This document shows, one piece after another, positions 5,135-5,253 of a stretch of DNA of 5,253 bases. The position numbers were made by a program, and so were the translations under genes. Below the pieces are notes generated by a model, which was not told where the DNA came from, did not search any database, and saw nothing but the letters and a program-made list of their open reading frames with translations. Source of the DNA: Enterobacterales bacterium (GTDB taxonomy: Bacteria; Pseudomonadota; Gammaproteobacteria; Enterobacterales; Succinivibrionaceae); assembly GCA_900768635.1 (NCBI GenBank), contig CAAGDP010000227.1, forward strand, positions 1 to 5,253, given 5' to 3'. Position 1 is the stretch's first letter. The number at the start of each line of letters is the position of its first letter.

Positions 5135-5253
5135 CTGCTTCAGCAGTTGATTTCCACGGATATATGAGATCCGGCTTGAACTATGCTATGCAGGGCGGTA
5201 ACGCTTGGTGTTTTGGTAATGGTAACTCAGGTCACCTTTTAGGCCGTCTTGGT
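5135..5253. repeat. Right copy of the 119-bp perfect inverted repeat
   Basis: This is the exact reverse complement of 1-119. It starts with CTGCTTCAGCAG, a small dyad (CTGCT, 2 bases, AGCAG), so the repeat boundary falls exactly on a dyad. It encodes the start of a mature maltoporin pointing rightwards, out of the window. Confidence 0.97.
5137..5253 (+). pseudogene. Second maltoporin 5' fragment, lacking start codon and most of the signal peptide
   Basis: Read in the LamB frame, this gives ASAVDFHGYMRSGLNYAMQG and onward, identical to codons 21-59 of the gene at the left edge. Going upstream in this frame, the codons ACT, GAT, TCA, AGA, AAG and AAT lead to a TAA stop at 5116-5118, with no ATG, GTG or TTG between. 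The first in-frame Met is within the mature protein (GYM). It therefore has no signal peptide of its own, and I see no ribosome site or promoter for it. It may be a silent cassette that becomes expressed after inversion, a decayed partial duplication, or an artefact of a foldback chimera. The fragment runs off the right edge, so whether a full porin body follows is unknown. Confidence 0.65.

Noticed and set aside
5099..5167. Short forward ORF, 22 codons (MKKEAYKIRDQI...)
   Set aside because: It runs into the porin repeat out of frame, ends at TGA, has no clear ribosome site and is too short to support. It could be the truncated start of a gene broken at the joint.

Overview
The window looks like a complete assembled contig from an AT-rich gammaproteobacterium. 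The evidence is an E. coli-type long QueF, a YqcC-family gene beside it, a LamB-type maltoporin, a near-consensus CRP site and c-di-GMP signalling. The low GC and the gene mix would fit a gut or rumen lineage such as Succinivibrionaceae, but that assignment is inference only.

Layout: 1-177 (-) is the 5' end of a maltoporin gene with its complete signal peptide. Positions 178-615 are a long divergent control region with a CRP site, several dyads and A-tracts. Then come queF 616-1518 (+), yqcC 1531-1878 (-, convergent with queF), a divergent control region, a coiled-coil/GGDEF protein 2078-3607 (+), a P4-type tyrosine integrase 3720-4943 (-), a repeat-rich region upstream of the integrase (4944-5134), and finally 5135-5253 (+), a second maltoporin 5' fragment.

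The two ends are the main feature. Bases 1-119 and 5135-5253 are perfect inverted copies of each other. Both encode the start of the mature porin (VDFHGYMRSG...). The left copy has a promoter region, ribosome site, start codon and signal peptide. The right copy begins within the signal-peptide cleavage region and has no usable start, so it looks like a silent, promoterless porin cassette. A complete tyrosine recombinase gene, preceded by phased direct repeats and a core-like dyad, lies next to the silent copy. One reading is an invertible porin switch, in which flipping about 5 kb would join the single expression site to one or the other porin body. The rival readings are an amplification or assembly foldback, or a plain inverted duplication. 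The exact 119-base length probably reflects assembler overlap rather than the true repeat length.

queF (queuosine biosynthesis) and yqcC are neighbours in E. coli too, so the middle of the window is ordinary core genome. The GGDEF protein has a degenerate active-site motif (LGEKF) but an intact inhibitory-site motif (RETD), so it may act as a c-di-GMP sensor rather than a cyclase.
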